Source of the DNA: Streptomyces sp. Edi4
Lineage (GTDB): Bacteria; Actinomycetota; Actinomycetes; Streptomycetales; Streptomycetaceae
Reading direction: 5' to 3'
Assembly (NCBI RefSeq): GCF_040253615.1
Contig: NZ_JBEJGY010000004.1
Location: 5,332,001 to 5,396,000, forward strand
Length of the DNA stretch: 64,000 nt
Within the stretch, counting starts at the first letter, position 1, and every line of letters begins with the position of its first letter. The notes beneath the pieces were generated by a model that worked only from the letters and a program-made list of their open reading frames with translations, was not told the origin of the DNA and did no database searches. Position numbers and translations under genes: made by a program. Of the stretch, positions 30,788 through 41,991 are shown piece by piece.

Positions 30788-32712
30788 CTCTTGAGCTCCT
30801 CTTCGGCGAGGTACTTGGCCAGCTCCTCCCTCTCGAACAGGGAGAGCAGATCGGCACGGATGGGGTCGGTCTCCTCGCGGACCAGCCGGATCTGGCCGCC
30901 CTCGGACTCGGACGGCGCCAGGCCAACGGTGGGGTCGGCCAGGCGGCACAGCAGGTTCACCCGGCGCCAGGAGCGGTCCATGGCGGGCCGGTCCTCGCGG
31001 GTGTGGCCGCCACGGCTCTCGGTCCGCTCAAGGGCGGCCCGCGCCACGCACTCGCTCACGAGCAGCATGTTGCGCAGGTCGAGCGCGAGGTGCCAGCCCG
31101 GGTTGAACTGGCGGTGCCCCTCCACCCCGGCCCGCCGGGCCCGCGTGCGCAGCTCGGCGAGTCTGCGCAGCGCCTCGCGCATCTCGCCCTCCCGGCGGAT
31201 GATGCCGACCAGGTCGTTCATGGCCTGCTGGAGTTCCTGGTGCAGGGTGTACGGGTTCTCTGCGGGCGAGCCGTCCGCGGGGCCCTCGGCGCTGAAGGGG
31301 CGCAGCGCCTCGGCCGCGGCGGCGTCGATCTGGGCCTCGTCCACGGCGGGGCGTACGGCGAGCGAGTCCGCGTACCGGGCGGCGTGCAGACCGGCGCGCC
31401 GGCCGAAGACCAGGAGGTCGGAGAGCGAGTTGCCGCCGAGCCGGTTGGAGCCGTGCATGCCGCCCGCGACCTCCCCGGCCGCGAACAGGCCCGGCACCCC
31501 CCGGGCCGCCGCGCTGTCGGAGTCGACCGCCACACCGCCCATCACGTAATGGCAGGTGGGCCCCACCTCCATCGCCTCGGCCGTGATGTCCACGTCCGCC
31601 AGCTCCTTGAACTGGTGGTACATCGACGGCAGCCGGCGCCGGATCACCTCGGCCGGCATCCGGGTCGACACATCGAGGAAGACGCCGCCGTGCGGGGTGC
31701 CCCGGCCCGCCTTGACCTCGGCGTTGATGGCCCGGGCGACCTCGTCGCGGGGCAGCAGCTCGGGCGGGCGGCGGTTGTGGTCGGGGTCCTCGTACCAGCG
31801 GTCGCCCTCGTCCTCGGACTGCGCGTACTTCTCCTTGAAGACGTCCGGCACGTAGTCGAACATGAACCGCTTGCCCTCGGAGTTGCGCAGCACCCCGCCG
31901 TCGCCGCGCACCGACTCGGTGACCAGGATGCCCTTGACCGAGGGCGGCCAGACCATGCCGGTCGGGTGGAACTGCACGAACTCCATGTTCACCAGCGGCG
32001 CCCCCGCGAGCAGCGCGAGCGCGTGGCCGTCGCCGGTGTACTCCCACGAGTTGGAGGTCACCTTGAACGACTTGCCGATGCCGCCGGTGGCAAGCACCAC
32101 GGCGGGGGCCTCAAGGACGAAGAAGCGGCCGCTCTCGCGCTCGTAGCAGAACGCCCCGCTGACGCGCTCGCCGTCCTTCAACACCCGTGTGACAGTGCAC
32201 TCCTGAAAGACTTTCAGGCGCGCCTCGTAGTCGCCGAACTCCCGCTTGTCCTGCTGCTGGAGGCTCACGATCTTCTGCTGGAGGGTGCGGATGAGCTCAA
32301 GGCCCGTACGGTCACCGACGTGGGCCAGACGCGGGTACTCGTGACCGCCGAAGTTGCGCTGCGAGATCCGGCCGTCGGGGGTGCGGTCGAACAGGGCCCC
32401 CCACGTCTCCAGCTCCCACACGCGCTCGGGGGCCTCGCGCGCGTGCAGCTCGGCCATCCGCCACTGGTTGAGGAACTTCCCGCCGCGCATGGTGTCGCGG
32501 AAGTGGACCTGCCAGTTGTCACCGGCGTTGACATTGCCCATGGAGGCGGCGATGCCGCCCTCGGCCATCACGGTGTGCGCCTTGCCGAAGAGGGACTTGC
32601 AGATCACCGCCGTCCGCCGGCCGCGCTCCCTGGCCTCGATGGCGGCCCGCAGCCCCGCTCCGCCCGCGCCGACCACGACGACGTCCCACTGCTGCCGTTC
32701 CAGCTGAGTCAT
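30784..32712 (-). CDS. sdhA: Succinate dehydrogenase/fumarate reductase flavoprotein subunit
   Basis: This 642-aa protein starts at ATG 32712. It has the dinucleotide-binding VVVVGAGGAGLRAAIEARE and the FAD-attaching His in KAHTVMAEGGIAA. Catalytic Arg and His segments (QFHPTGM, GANRLGGNSL-like SNRLGGNSLSDLLVFG) and the C-terminal domain GHRQFNPGWHLALDLRNMLL are also present. It oxidises succinate to fumarate in the cytoplasm. It is 15 bp downstream of the membrane anchor gene and overlaps the iron-sulfur subunit gene by 4 bp, so the three are one operon. Confidence 0.95.
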   Translation of the reverse strand: MTQLERQQWDVVVVGAGGAGLRAAIEARERGRRTAVICKSLFGKAHTVMAEGGIAASMGNVNAGDNWQVHFRDTMRGGKFLNQWRMAELHAREAPERVWELETWGALFDRTPDGRISQRNFGGHEYPRLAHVGDRTGLELIRTLQQKIVSLQQQDKREFGDYEARLKVFQECTVTRVLKDGERVSGAFCYERESGRFFVLEAPAVVLATGGIGKSFKVTSNSWEYTGDGHALALLAGAPLVNMEFVQFHPTGMVWPPSVKGILVTESVRGDGGVLRNSEGKRFMFDYVPDVFKEKYAQSEDEGDRWYEDPDHNRRPPELLPRDEVARAINAEVKAGRGTPHGGVFLDVSTRMPAEVIRRRLPSMYHQFKELADVDITAEAMEVGPTCHYVMGGVAVDSDSAAARGVPGLFAAGEVAGGMHGSNRLGGNSLSDLLVFGRRAGLHAARYADSLAVRPAVDEAQIDAAAAEALRPFSAEGPADGSPAENPYTLHQELQQAMNDLVGIIRREGEMREALRRLAELRTRARRAGVEGHRQFNPGWHLALDLRNMLLVSECVARAALERTESRGGHTREDRPAMDRSWRRVNLLCRLADPTVGLAPSESEGGQIRLVREETDPIRADLLSLFEREELAKYLAEEELKS

Positions 32713-32727
32713 CTACGCTGCCTTCAT

Positions 32728-33558
32728 TCAGAAGAACCTCGGATCGTCGAACGCCCCGGTGGCGAGCAGATACACATAGAAGTCGGCGAGCGCGACGCTG
32801 ATCAACGACGCCCAGGCCAGCATCATGTGACGCTCATTCAGCTTCCCGACGAAGCCCCACAGCCGGTAGCGCACCGGATGCTTGGAGAAGTGCCGCAGGC
32901 GGCCGCCGACGATGTGCCGGCAGGAGTGGCAGGAGAGGGTGTACGTCCAGATCAGCGCGATGTTGACCAGGAACAGCAGGCTGCCGAGCCCCATGTGGCC
33001 CCACCGGTAGTGCTCGTCGCGGAAGGCGAGCGCCGTGTCGTACGTGAGGATGCCGGCGACGACGACCGCGAAGTAGAAGAAGTACCGGTGGACGTTTTGC
33101 AGGATCAGCGGGAAGCGGGTCTCGCCGGAGTACTTCTTGTGCGGCTCGGCCACCGCGCAGGCCGGCGGCGAGGCCCAGAAGCCCCGGTAGTACGCCTTGC
33201 GGTAGTAGTAGCAGGTCAGGCGGAAGCCGAGCGGGAAGATCAGAACGATGAGCGCCGGGGACAGGCCCCACCAGTTGCCGAAGATCTCCGCGTTCGGGCC
33301 GTGCCGCATGGGGGCGCAGTTGTCCGCGAGGCACGGCGAGTAGAAGGGCGAGACGTAGGGCGCGTGGTAGTAGTCCGCGTTCGCGAACGCCCGCCAGGTC
33401 GAGTAGACGACGAAGGCGAGCAGCCCCGCGGCGGTGACGGCCGGCGCGAGCCACCAGCGGTCGGTGCGCAGGTGGCGGGGGGTGATCGCGGCGCGTGAGG
33501 CGTCATGGACGCCGGTGCCGTCCCCTGTCAGGGGAGAGGGTTCCGTGCCTGTGGCCAA
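32728..33558 (-). CDS. Succinate dehydrogenase membrane anchor (Sdh1-type cytochrome b-like subunit)
   Basis: This 276-aa protein starts at ATG 33558 and has at least five hydrophobic helices (PAVTAAGLLAFVVYSTWRAF; ALIVLIFPLGFRLTCYYYRK; YFFYFAVVVAGILTYDTALA; GLGSLLFLVNIALIWTYTLS; MLAWASLISVALADFYVYLL). Candidate haem ligands are His residues in NVHRYFFYF, CHSCRHIVGG and NERHMM. An extracytoplasmic Cys pair (SPCLADNCAPM) is conspicuous. It would pass electrons to menaquinone. The order anchor, flavoprotein, iron-sulfur subunit matches the actinobacterial Sdh1 operon. Confidence 0.85.
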   Translation of the reverse strand: MATGTEPSPLTGDGTGVHDASRAAITPRHLRTDRWWLAPAVTAAGLLAFVVYSTWRAFANADYYHAPYVSPFYSPCLADNCAPMRHGPNAEIFGNWWGLSPALIVLIFPLGFRLTCYYYRKAYYRGFWASPPACAVAEPHKKYSGETRFPLILQNVHRYFFYFAVVVAGILTYDTALAFRDEHYRWGHMGLGSLLFLVNIALIWTYTLSCHSCRHIVGGRLRHFSKHPVRYRLWGFVGKLNERHMMLAWASLISVALADFYVYLLATGAFDDPRFF

Positions 33559-33576
33559 GGGGGGCTCCCGTGGAGG

Positions 33577-33873
33577 TCAGGGGGTGCGCCGGCCGCGGGA
33601 CCGGGTGCTCCCGAGCCCTTCGTCGTCCGAGTCGGTCCAGAGCGAGGTGTCGTACGGGGCGTCGGGGATGGTGACCAGGTCGGGGCGGGCGGGGGCGCCG
33701 CCGGGGGGCGCCGCCTCGCGCAGCAGCGCGAGACTCTCGCTCAGATGGCCCGCGTCGGTCCGCACCCGCCGGATGTCCAGGCCGGGCCCGCACTCCTTCT
33801 CCAGGCGCCCCACGGACCGCAGAAGTTCCTCGAGACAGCGCTGAGTGGCCGTCAACTCGTCGTGCAGGGACAT
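33577..33873 (-). CDS. Hypothetical protein upstream of the Sdh1 operon
   Basis: This 98-aa soluble protein starts at ATG 33873, with an earlier in-frame ATG at 33906 as an alternative. It reads MSLHDELTATQRCLEELLRS then RLEKECGPGLDIRRVRTDAG, a helical region with two Cys, followed by LALLREAAPP and an acidic tail DAPYDTSLWTDSDDEG. No named domain is recognised. It lies 18 bp upstream of the membrane anchor gene in the same direction and is probably the first gene of that operon. Between 33874 and 34205 no further gene is seen; the last 60 bp contain an AT-richer stretch that should hold the promoter of the next gene. Confidence 0.75.
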   Translation of the reverse strand: MSLHDELTATQRCLEELLRSVGRLEKECGPGLDIRRVRTDAGHLSESLALLREAAPPGGAPARPDLVTIPDAPYDTSLWTDSDDEGLGSTRSRGRRTP

Positions 33874-34205
33874 GACTTGCCCGCCTTTCGCCGGAGCGGG
33901 TGGCAATGTTCATGCGCCGAGAAGTGTGGCGCCTCACCCGCGCGATTGTGAAGGTGCGTGCACGGGGTTGTGGGGTCGCGCGGTGCGTGGGCGCCCCCTG
34001 GGGGGTGTCTGGGGGCCGGTGTCGGCCAAAAGGGTGGCCCGGGCGCCCGCGCCCCGGCGCGCGTTCGGCCGCACGGGTGGGCTTCGGGGCCCGCCGCGCC
34101 GTGTCGTCGCCCCAGGAGCGCGGGCGTCCTCTTCAGTGGCTGGGATACGTGTGATCATCACGAAATGGCATCAAATCCCATACATCTGACGAAGAGGTAC
34201 AAGCC

Positions 34206-36491
34206 ATGTCCCACGTCGGTGACCCGAACGGGGGAGCGCCCCGGATCGTCGCGGCGATCCGGACCGCGGCCTCTTGGCGGTCGCGCTCCATCGCGCTCCT
34301 GACCAGTGGAGTGCTCGCGCTCCCCGTGCTGACCGGCTGCGGCTCGTCCGACAGCGGGACCGCGGCGGGCGCCGCGCCCCAGGACATCGGGGCCGCGGCC
34401 CGGGCGAACGTCACCGACGGGGGCACCCTGAAGTGGGCCGTCGACGCGATGCCCGAGACGCTCAACACCTTCCAGGCCGACGCCGACGCCGGCACCCAGC
34501 GCGTCGCGCAGGCGGTGCTGCCCGCGCTGTTCACGCTGGACGAGCACGGCCGGCCGCAGCGCAACCCCGACTATCTGGAGTCCGCGGAGGTCGTCAAGCG
34601 CGAGCCCAAGCAGGTCGTGCTCTACAAGCTCAACCAGAAGGCGGTGTGGAGCGACGGCCGGGAGATCGGCGCGCCCGACTTCGTCGCCCAGTGGCGCGCC
34701 CTCAGCGGCAAGGACTCCGCGTACTGGACCGCCCGCAACGCCGGGTACGAGCGCATCGAGAAGATCGAGAAGGGCGCGAACGACCTGGAGGTCAAGGTCA
34801 CCTTCGCCAAGCCCTACGCCGACTGGCGCTCCCTGTTCAGCCCGCTCTACCCCAAGGACGTCACCGGCACCCCCGACGCCTTCAACGACGGCGCCCGCAC
34901 CAAGCTCAAGGCGACGGCGGGTCCCTTCGGCCTGAAAGAGGCCGACCGCGCGCGCGGCACCATCACCCTGGAGCGCAATCCGCGCTGGTGGGGCCGGCCC
35001 GCCAAGCTCGACAGCCTCGTCCTGACGGCTGTGGCGCGCGACAAGCGGGCCGCCGCGCTGGCGGGCGGCACCGTGGATGTGGCCGAGATCGACCGCGCCG
35101 ACGCCGACCGCATCGCGCTCGCCGAACGCGACAAGGGCCAGGCCCTCAACCACGGCCCCGGCGCCGCCATCACCCCGGCCTCCGCCCTGCGCTCCTGGGC
35201 CATCGCCCACAGCGGCGAGGAGGAGAGGGCCGAGGCGGAGCGCCAGGCCCGCAAGGAGACCGAGGCCGCCGTGGAGAGGTACGCCGCCGAGCAGGCCGGC
35301 CTGCGCGGCCTCGCAGTCCGCAAGTCCCTGGAGCCCGCCTACACCCAGCTCGCCCTGAACGGCGCCTCGGGTCCGCTCGCCGATGAGCGGGTCAGGCGCG
35401 CGGTGGCCAGAGCCCTGAACCGCAAGGAGATCGCAGAGGCGGTCCTCAAGCCGCTCGGCCTGCCGGCCCAGCCTCCCGGCAGCCATCTCGCGCTGGCCGG
35501 GCAGGACGCGTACACCGACAACAGCGACGCGCTCGGCAGCCAGGACACCCAGGAGGCCCGGGCGCTGCTCGCGGATGCCGGATGGACGCCCGCCGGGGCC
35601 CGTATGAAGCCCAAGCAGGACGCCGCCAAGGCCGGCAGCAAGCCCGACGGCGAGCAGCAGTCCGAGGACGGCAAGCGCCCGGCGGCCGGAAACCACCCCA
35701 ACGACGAGGGCACCTACATCGTCGGCGACGACAAGCCCGGCGGCGTGCGGGTGGCGCTGCTGCGCCAGGCCCGGCTCCTGGACGCCGAGCCCGCCGATCA
35801 GACGAAGAAGGGCGCCGACAAGCACACCAAGACCGAGGCCCGGCTCAAGGGCGGTGCCCCCGGCGCGTACGCCCCCAAGGGGACCGCGGCCCCGGCGCCC
35901 AACAGCGGACCGCTCGGCAAGGACGGCAAGCCGCTCACCCTGCGCTTCGTCCTGCCCTCGGGGCCCGGCTCGCAGTCGCTGCGTGACGTGGGCGACAGGA
36001 TCGCGGCCATGCTGAAGGGCGTCGGGATCAACACCGAGACCGTCAAGGTCGCCGACGACAGCTACTTCAAGGACCACATCGCCTCCGGCGACTTCGACCT
36101 CGCCCTGTACTCCTGGCCCGGCACCGCCTACCCGGCCACCGACGACCGGCCGATCTTCGCCAAGCCGGAGCCCGCCGCCGACGGCTCGCTGGTCGTCGAG
36201 CAGAACTACAGCCGGGTCGGCACCGACCACATCGACCAGCTCTTCGAGCAGGCGGCGGGCGAGCTGGACGAGGACGAGGCACGCGACCTCGTCCAGAAGG
36301 CCGACGCCAGGATCTGGGCGGCGGCCGGCTCCATCCCGCTCTACCAGCGCCCGCAGCTGGTCGCCGTGAAGCCGAACGTGGCCAACGCGGGCGCCTTCGG
36401 CTTCGCCACCCCGCACTTCCAGGACATCGGCTTCAAGAAGCCGGCGGCGGCGCACGGCGGATCGCCGAACGAGAAGAACGAGAAGGACTAG
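34206..36491 (+). CDS. ABC transporter family substrate-binding lipoprotein (SBP_bac_5)
   Basis: This 761-aa protein starts at ATG 34206 with GAAGAGG upstream. The N-terminal basic stretch and helix end at a lipobox, LPVLTGCGSSD, for lipid attachment at Cys. The SBP_bac_5 (peptide/nickel) fold follows: LKWAVDAMPETLNTFQ, DGREIGAPDFVAQWRAL, then LVALPSGPGSQSLRDVGDRI-type C-lobe segments and LYSWPGTAYPATDDRPIF. The central ~150 residues are an unusual charged insertion rich in Lys, Asp and Pro (MKPKQDAAKAGSKPDGEQQS). No permease or ATPase is beside it, so it may serve one of the operons downstream. Confidence 0.88.
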   Translation: MSHVGDPNGGAPRIVAAIRTAASWRSRSIALLTSGVLALPVLTGCGSSDSGTAAGAAPQDIGAAARANVTDGGTLKWAVDAMPETLNTFQADADAGTQRVAQAVLPALFTLDEHGRPQRNPDYLESAEVVKREPKQVVLYKLNQKAVWSDGREIGAPDFVAQWRALSGKDSAYWTARNAGYERIEKIEKGANDLEVKVTFAKPYADWRSLFSPLYPKDVTGTPDAFNDGARTKLKATAGPFGLKEADRARGTITLERNPRWWGRPAKLDSLVLTAVARDKRAAALAGGTVDVAEIDRADADRIALAERDKGQALNHGPGAAITPASALRSWAIAHSGEEERAEAERQARKETEAAVERYAAEQAGLRGLAVRKSLEPAYTQLALNGASGPLADERVRRAVARALNRKEIAEAVLKPLGLPAQPPGSHLALAGQDAYTDNSDALGSQDTQEARALLADAGWTPAGARMKPKQDAAKAGSKPDGEQQSEDGKRPAAGNHPNDEGTYIVGDDKPGGVRVALLRQARLLDAEPADQTKKGADKHTKTEARLKGGAPGAYAPKGTAAPAPNSGPLGKDGKPLTLRFVLPSGPGSQSLRDVGDRIAAMLKGVGINTETVKVADDSYFKDHIASGDFDLALYSWPGTAYPATDDRPIFAKPEPAADGSLVVEQNYSRVGTDHIDQLFEQAAGELDEDEARDLVQKADARIWAAAGSIPLYQRPQLVAVKPNVANAGAFGFATPHFQDIGFKKPAAAHGGSPNEKNEKD

Positions 36492-36557
36492 ATGAACCAG
36501 CAGGACCAGCGGGATGACAAGAACGAGAAGAACAGAAAGCGCCAGAAAGTGAGCTAG
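36492..36557 (+). CDS. Possible 21-aa charged peptide downstream of the binding protein
   Basis: ATG 36492 follows the preceding stop codon directly and has AAGGA 4 bp upstream, so translational coupling is possible. The peptide reads MNQQDQRDDKNEKNRKRQKV and ends with Ser before a TAG at 36555. It is strongly hydrophilic and resembles the charged tail of the preceding protein (PNEKNEKD), so it may simply be a duplicated tail end. Whether it is translated is unknown. Confidence 0.3.
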   Translation: MNQQDQRDDKNEKNRKRQKVS

Positions 36558-36624
36558 AACAGGAAATCAGCAGGTCAGGGGTGGGGCACGAACGGCGGCC
36601 CAAGCTCAGAACCTGCTCAAGTCT

Positions 36625-36653
36625 CTTGCCCGCCGGTCCCGCCGGCGGGCAAG
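36625..36653 (+). terminator. Strong hairpin terminator
   Basis: CTTGCCCGCCGG (36625-36636) and CCGGCGGGCAAG (36642-36653) pair perfectly over 12 bp around TCCCG. It lies downstream of the binding-protein gene and upstream of typA. Nothing further is recognised between 36654 and 36868 apart from the typA leader. Confidence 0.8.
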
Positions 36654-36868
36654 GTCGGGTACGCCCCTGACCCAGGCTCAATCACGGTGCGGACCCTGCC
36701 GCCCGCCTACTCGCCCCCTGCTGAAGATCGCCGGAATCGGCCCGGGAGGCCGTCGGCGCGGCCGCCCCGTACCATGGGAGGCAGCCGTGGCCTGTCTGCC
36801 CGGCGGGCGGACGAGGACTCGACCGCGTCAGACGCCTGATCCCACGATCGAGAGAAGCGCCAGTCAGT

Positions 36869-38776
<1,908 letters not shown>

Positions 38777-38791
38777 CGCGTCTTCCGCGCC

Positions 38792-38837
38792 CGAAGGGCC
38801 CGGCTTCCCGGCACACGCCGCGAAGCCGGGCCCTTCG
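38792..38837 (+). terminator. Terminator of typA
   Basis: CGAAGGGCCCGGCTTC (38792-38807) and GAAGCCGGGCCCTTCG (38822-38837) form a perfect 16-bp stem around 14 nt, 16 bp after the typA stop codon. Confidence 0.9.
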
Positions 38838-39087
38838 GCGTCGCCGGGAGGTTTGGACGGCCGTGTCCACCCCGGCGGGTGATCGAGTTCAAAGGACTGT
38901 CCAAAGAGCCCGGGAGTGGGCGGGGGAGGCCCTAGGGTCAAGTTGTTTTAAGGGGCATCCTGTTCGGATATCGACCGTCGCTCTCCGGAAGATGCGTTAA
39001 CGGTCCGTTTCGCGGGTGTCTGTCTGTGCTCATTTTGTCCGGATTTCGGGCCGTTGCCCGGTACTGATGTTGTCAAAACGAGACCCT

Positions 39088-39119
39088 TTAAGTGTGGTTT
39101 ACAGCCCGGCCGTACTTAA
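39088..39119. promoter_or_regulatory. Promoter region of the first peptide operon, with inverted repeat TTAAGT/ACTTAA
   Basis: TTAAGT (39088-39093) and ACTTAA (39114-39119) form an inverted repeat in the AT-richest part of a ~440-bp gene-free stretch (38838-39280). The stretch also contains TTGTCA (39070) and TTGACG (39196), possible -35 elements, but no convincing -10. This long upstream region suggests regulated expression of the operon starting at 39281. Confidence 0.4.
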
Positions 39120-39280
39120 TAGTTGGCTCCATTGAGCTCGGGTCAATGGGTCACGCACTGTGGGGAGTGCCGACTCACGAGCACACTCGGGGCACTTGAC
39201 GTACCAGCGCTGTCAGGGGTGTCAGCGCGCGTAGAAGTGCCCTTCTTGTAGTGACAAGTGGACTCATGAGGAGGAAACCC

Positions 39281-40912
39281 ATGCGTGGTGCTACGAGCGC
39301 CAAGTGGGTCGCGGGAGCGGCAATCATCGCCCTGGCCGCGACCGCTTGTGGCGGTGGCGGTAAGAGCGACAGCGGGGCCAAGGGGGCGGTTGACCCGAAC
39401 GGCATCTTCTCCGTGGAGCTCGGTGAGCCGGAGCACGCGCTGATTCCGTCGGACACCCAGGAGTCGAACGGCAGCCTCGCCGTCAACTCGATCTTCTCCC
39501 AGCTCGTCGACTACGACGCGCAGGGCAAGCTCACGATGGTCAACGCCGAGTCCGTCACCAGCCCGGACAGCAAGACCTGGACCGTGAAGCTGAAGAAGGA
39601 CTGGAAGTTCCACGACGGGACGCCGGTCACGGCCAACTCCTACGTCAAGGCGTGGAACTGGGCCGCGAACGTCAACAACAACCAGATCAACTCGTCGTGG
39701 TTCGACGCGATCAAGGGTTACACCGACGTCCACCCGGCCGAGAAGGGCGCCAAGCCCACCGCCGACGCCATGTCGGGTCTGAAGGTCGTGGACGACAACA
39801 CGTTCACCATCGAGCTCAACGCCCCGCTGCCGTACTTCGCGTACAAGCTGGGTTACACGGCCTACTCGCCGCTGCCCGACTCCTTCTTCAAGGACCCGAA
39901 GGCCGCGGGCGAGCACCCGATCGGCAACGGCCCCTACAAGTTCGAGAGCTGGGACCACAAGAAGCAGATCAAGGTCGTCCGTTACGACGACTACAAGGGC
40001 CCGGACAAGGCGAAGAACGGTGGTGTTCTCTTCAAGAACTACACCACCCTCGAGGTCGCCTACCAGGACCTGAAGGCCGGCAACGTCGACGTGCTGCGCC
40101 AGATCGGCCCGAAGGACCTGCCGAAGTACCGTCAGGACCTCGGCGACCGCGCGGTTGACAAGCCGTACTCGGCCATCCAGACGATCGCGGTCGCGTTCTA
40201 CACGGACCAGTGGAAGACGGTCAACCCGAAGGTGCTCCAGGGCCTTTCGATGGCGATCGACCGGGACACGATCACCAAGACCGTGCTCAACGGCACCCGT
40301 GAGCCCGCCACCGGCTGGGTCGCCAAGGGCGTCCTGGGCTACCAGCCCAACGCCGCCGGCGACATCACCAAGTACGACCCGGCCAAGGCCAAGCAGCTCA
40401 TCACCGAGGGCGGCGGCGTCCCCAACGGCGCGATCACCATCCAGTACAACGCGGACGGCGGCCACAAGGAGTGGGTCGAGGCTGTCTGCAACAGCATCAC
40501 CCAGGCCACCGGCGTCAAGTGCACGGGCGACAGCAAGCCCGACTTCCAGGCCGACAACCAGGCCAGGAACAGCAAGCAGGTCAAGTCGCTCTACCGCTCC
40601 GGCTGGGTGCTCGACTACCCGGTGAACGCCAACTTCATCAGCGACCTGTTCCGTACGGACGCGGGCGGCAACCAGGGTGGGTTCTCCAACAAGGACCTCG
40701 ATGCGAAGATCGCCAAGGCGGACTCCGCGGCGTCCCTGGACGACTCGGTGAAGCAGTACCAGGACATCGAGAAGGACCTGGTCAACTACATGCCGTCGAT
40801 CCCCCTCTGGTACTACAAGGTCAACGCCGGCTACTCGCAGGCGGTTTCCGGCGTGGACTACAACCAGCAGGGTGACCCGATCCTGACGGACATCCAGGTT
40901 CACAAGAAGTAG
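39281..40912 (+). CDS. Peptide ABC transporter substrate-binding lipoprotein, operon 1
   Basis: This 543-aa protein starts at ATG 39281 behind GAGGAGG. The signal peptide ends at the lipobox ALAATACGGG, with the lipidated Cys followed by a Gly-rich linker. The SBP_bac_5 fold shows FSVELGEPEHALIPSDTQES, DGTPVTANSYVKAWNW, NGPYKFESWDHKKQIKVVRY and GLSMAIDRDTITKTVL. Cys residues in VCNSITQATGVKCTG could form a disulfide. Its closest relative in the window is the 45350-46978 product. It captures peptides outside the membrane for the permeases encoded next. Confidence 0.95.
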   Translation: MRGATSAKWVAGAAIIALAATACGGGGKSDSGAKGAVDPNGIFSVELGEPEHALIPSDTQESNGSLAVNSIFSQLVDYDAQGKLTMVNAESVTSPDSKTWTVKLKKDWKFHDGTPVTANSYVKAWNWAANVNNNQINSSWFDAIKGYTDVHPAEKGAKPTADAMSGLKVVDDNTFTIELNAPLPYFAYKLGYTAYSPLPDSFFKDPKAAGEHPIGNGPYKFESWDHKKQIKVVRYDDYKGPDKAKNGGVLFKNYTTLEVAYQDLKAGNVDVLRQIGPKDLPKYRQDLGDRAVDKPYSAIQTIAVAFYTDQWKTVNPKVLQGLSMAIDRDTITKTVLNGTREPATGWVAKGVLGYQPNAAGDITKYDPAKAKQLITEGGGVPNGAITIQYNADGGHKEWVEAVCNSITQATGVKCTGDSKPDFQADNQARNSKQVKSLYRSGWVLDYPVNANFISDLFRTDAGGNQGGFSNKDLDAKIAKADSAASLDDSVKQYQDIEKDLVNYMPSIPLWYYKVNAGYSQAVSGVDYNQQGDPILTDIQVHKK

Positions 40913-40938
40913 TCATCACCGAAGCGTAGTTCGCACGC

Positions 40939-40973
40939 GGTGCGGGACCGCGACCACGATCCGGTCCCGCACC
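40939..40973 (+). terminator. Intercistronic hairpin after the binding-protein gene
   Basis: GGTGCGGGACCG (40939-40950) and CGGTCCCGCACC (40962-40973) make a perfect 12-bp stem. It lies between the binding-protein gene and the first permease gene. Such hairpins commonly attenuate transcription or protect the upstream mRNA end, giving more binding protein than permease. Confidence 0.75.
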
Positions 40974-41076
40974 TGGCCGTACGCTGTGGCCCGGGCCCTT
41001 CCACGACACCCCGCGCCGTCAGGCGCGGGCCACGGGAGGGCCCGTGGGCTGCCGCTGCCACTTCTATGGAGGCACG

Positions 41077-41991
41077 ATGGGGCGCTATGTCGCACGACGA
41101 CTGCTCCAGATGATCCCGGTCTTCCTCGGGACAACTCTGCTGATCTTCCTCATGGTCTACACGCTGCCCGGCGACCCCGTCGCGGCGCTGTTCGGCGACA
41201 AGGCCGCCGACCCGACCACCGTCGCGAAGATCAGACACGACCTCGGTCTTGATCAACCCGTCCTGAAGCAGTACTGGGACTACATGTCCGGCATCGTGCT
41301 GCACTTCGACTTCGGCAACCAGATCGCCAGCGGGCGGCCGGTCACCGACGTCCTGAGCGGCGCCTTCCCCGTCACGCTGCGTCTGGCGGGTCTGGCGTTC
41401 GTCTTCGAGATCGTCGCCGGCCTCGGCCTGGGCATCTTCGCGGGCATGCGCGCCGGACGGCTGGCCGACAACGCCATCCTGATCTTCACGCTGATCATCA
41501 TCTCGGTCCCGGTCTTCGTGATCGGCAACATCGTCACGGGTGTCTTCGGCGTCGAGAACGTCAGCCTCGACGAGAACACCAGTGAACTGATCGCGCCCGC
41601 GATGGTCCTCGGCTCGCTCTCGCTCGCCTATGTCGTCCGGCTCACCCGGACCTCGATGGCCGAGAACCTGCGCGCCGACTACATGCGCACGGCGGTCGCC
41701 AAGGGACTGCCGCGCAGCCGCGTCATCGGCGTCCACCTGATGCGCAACTCGCTCATCCCGGTCGTCACCTTCCTCGGCACCGACCTCGGCGCGCTGATGG
41801 GTGGCGCGGTCGTCACCGAGAGCATCTTCAACATCAAGGGCGTCGGCGGACTGATCTACGAGTCGATCGTCCGGCGCGAGGGCACCACCCTCGTCGGTCT
41901 GGTGACCATCCTCGTGATCGTCTACCTCGTCATGGCCCTGCTCGTCGACCTGCTGTACGCGGTCCTGGACCCGAGGATCCGGTATGCCTGA
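41077..41991 (+). CDS. Peptide ABC transporter permease, DppB-like, operon 1
   Basis: This 304-aa protein starts at ATG 41077 behind GGAGG. The first helix and start GRYVARRLLQMIPVFLGTTL are typical of DppB. The EAA cytoplasmic loop reads LRADYMRTAVAKGLPRSRVI. Six helices can be counted, and the C-terminus ends VLDPRIRYA. It forms half of the membrane channel with the next gene, which it overlaps by 8 bp. The extracytoplasmic loop reads LFGDKAADPT, without the Cys pair seen in the other operons. Confidence 0.95.
   Translation: MGRYVARRLLQMIPVFLGTTLLIFLMVYTLPGDPVAALFGDKAADPTTVAKIRHDLGLDQPVLKQYWDYMSGIVLHFDFGNQIASGRPVTDVLSGAFPVTLRLAGLAFVFEIVAGLGLGIFAGMRAGRLADNAILIFTLIIISVPVFVIGNIVTGVFGVENVSLDENTSELIAPAMVLGSLSLAYVVRLTRTSMAENLRADYMRTAVAKGLPRSRVIGVHLMRNSLIPVVTFLGTDLGALMGGAVVTESIFNIKGVGGLIYESIVRREGTTLVGLVTILVIVYLVMALLVDLLYAVLDPRIRYA

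Noticed and set aside
39143..40903. A 586-codon minus-strand frame opposite the operon 1 binding-protein gene
   Set aside because: It is an antisense shadow; the plus-strand gene has a lipobox, a ribosome-binding site and a full family signature.
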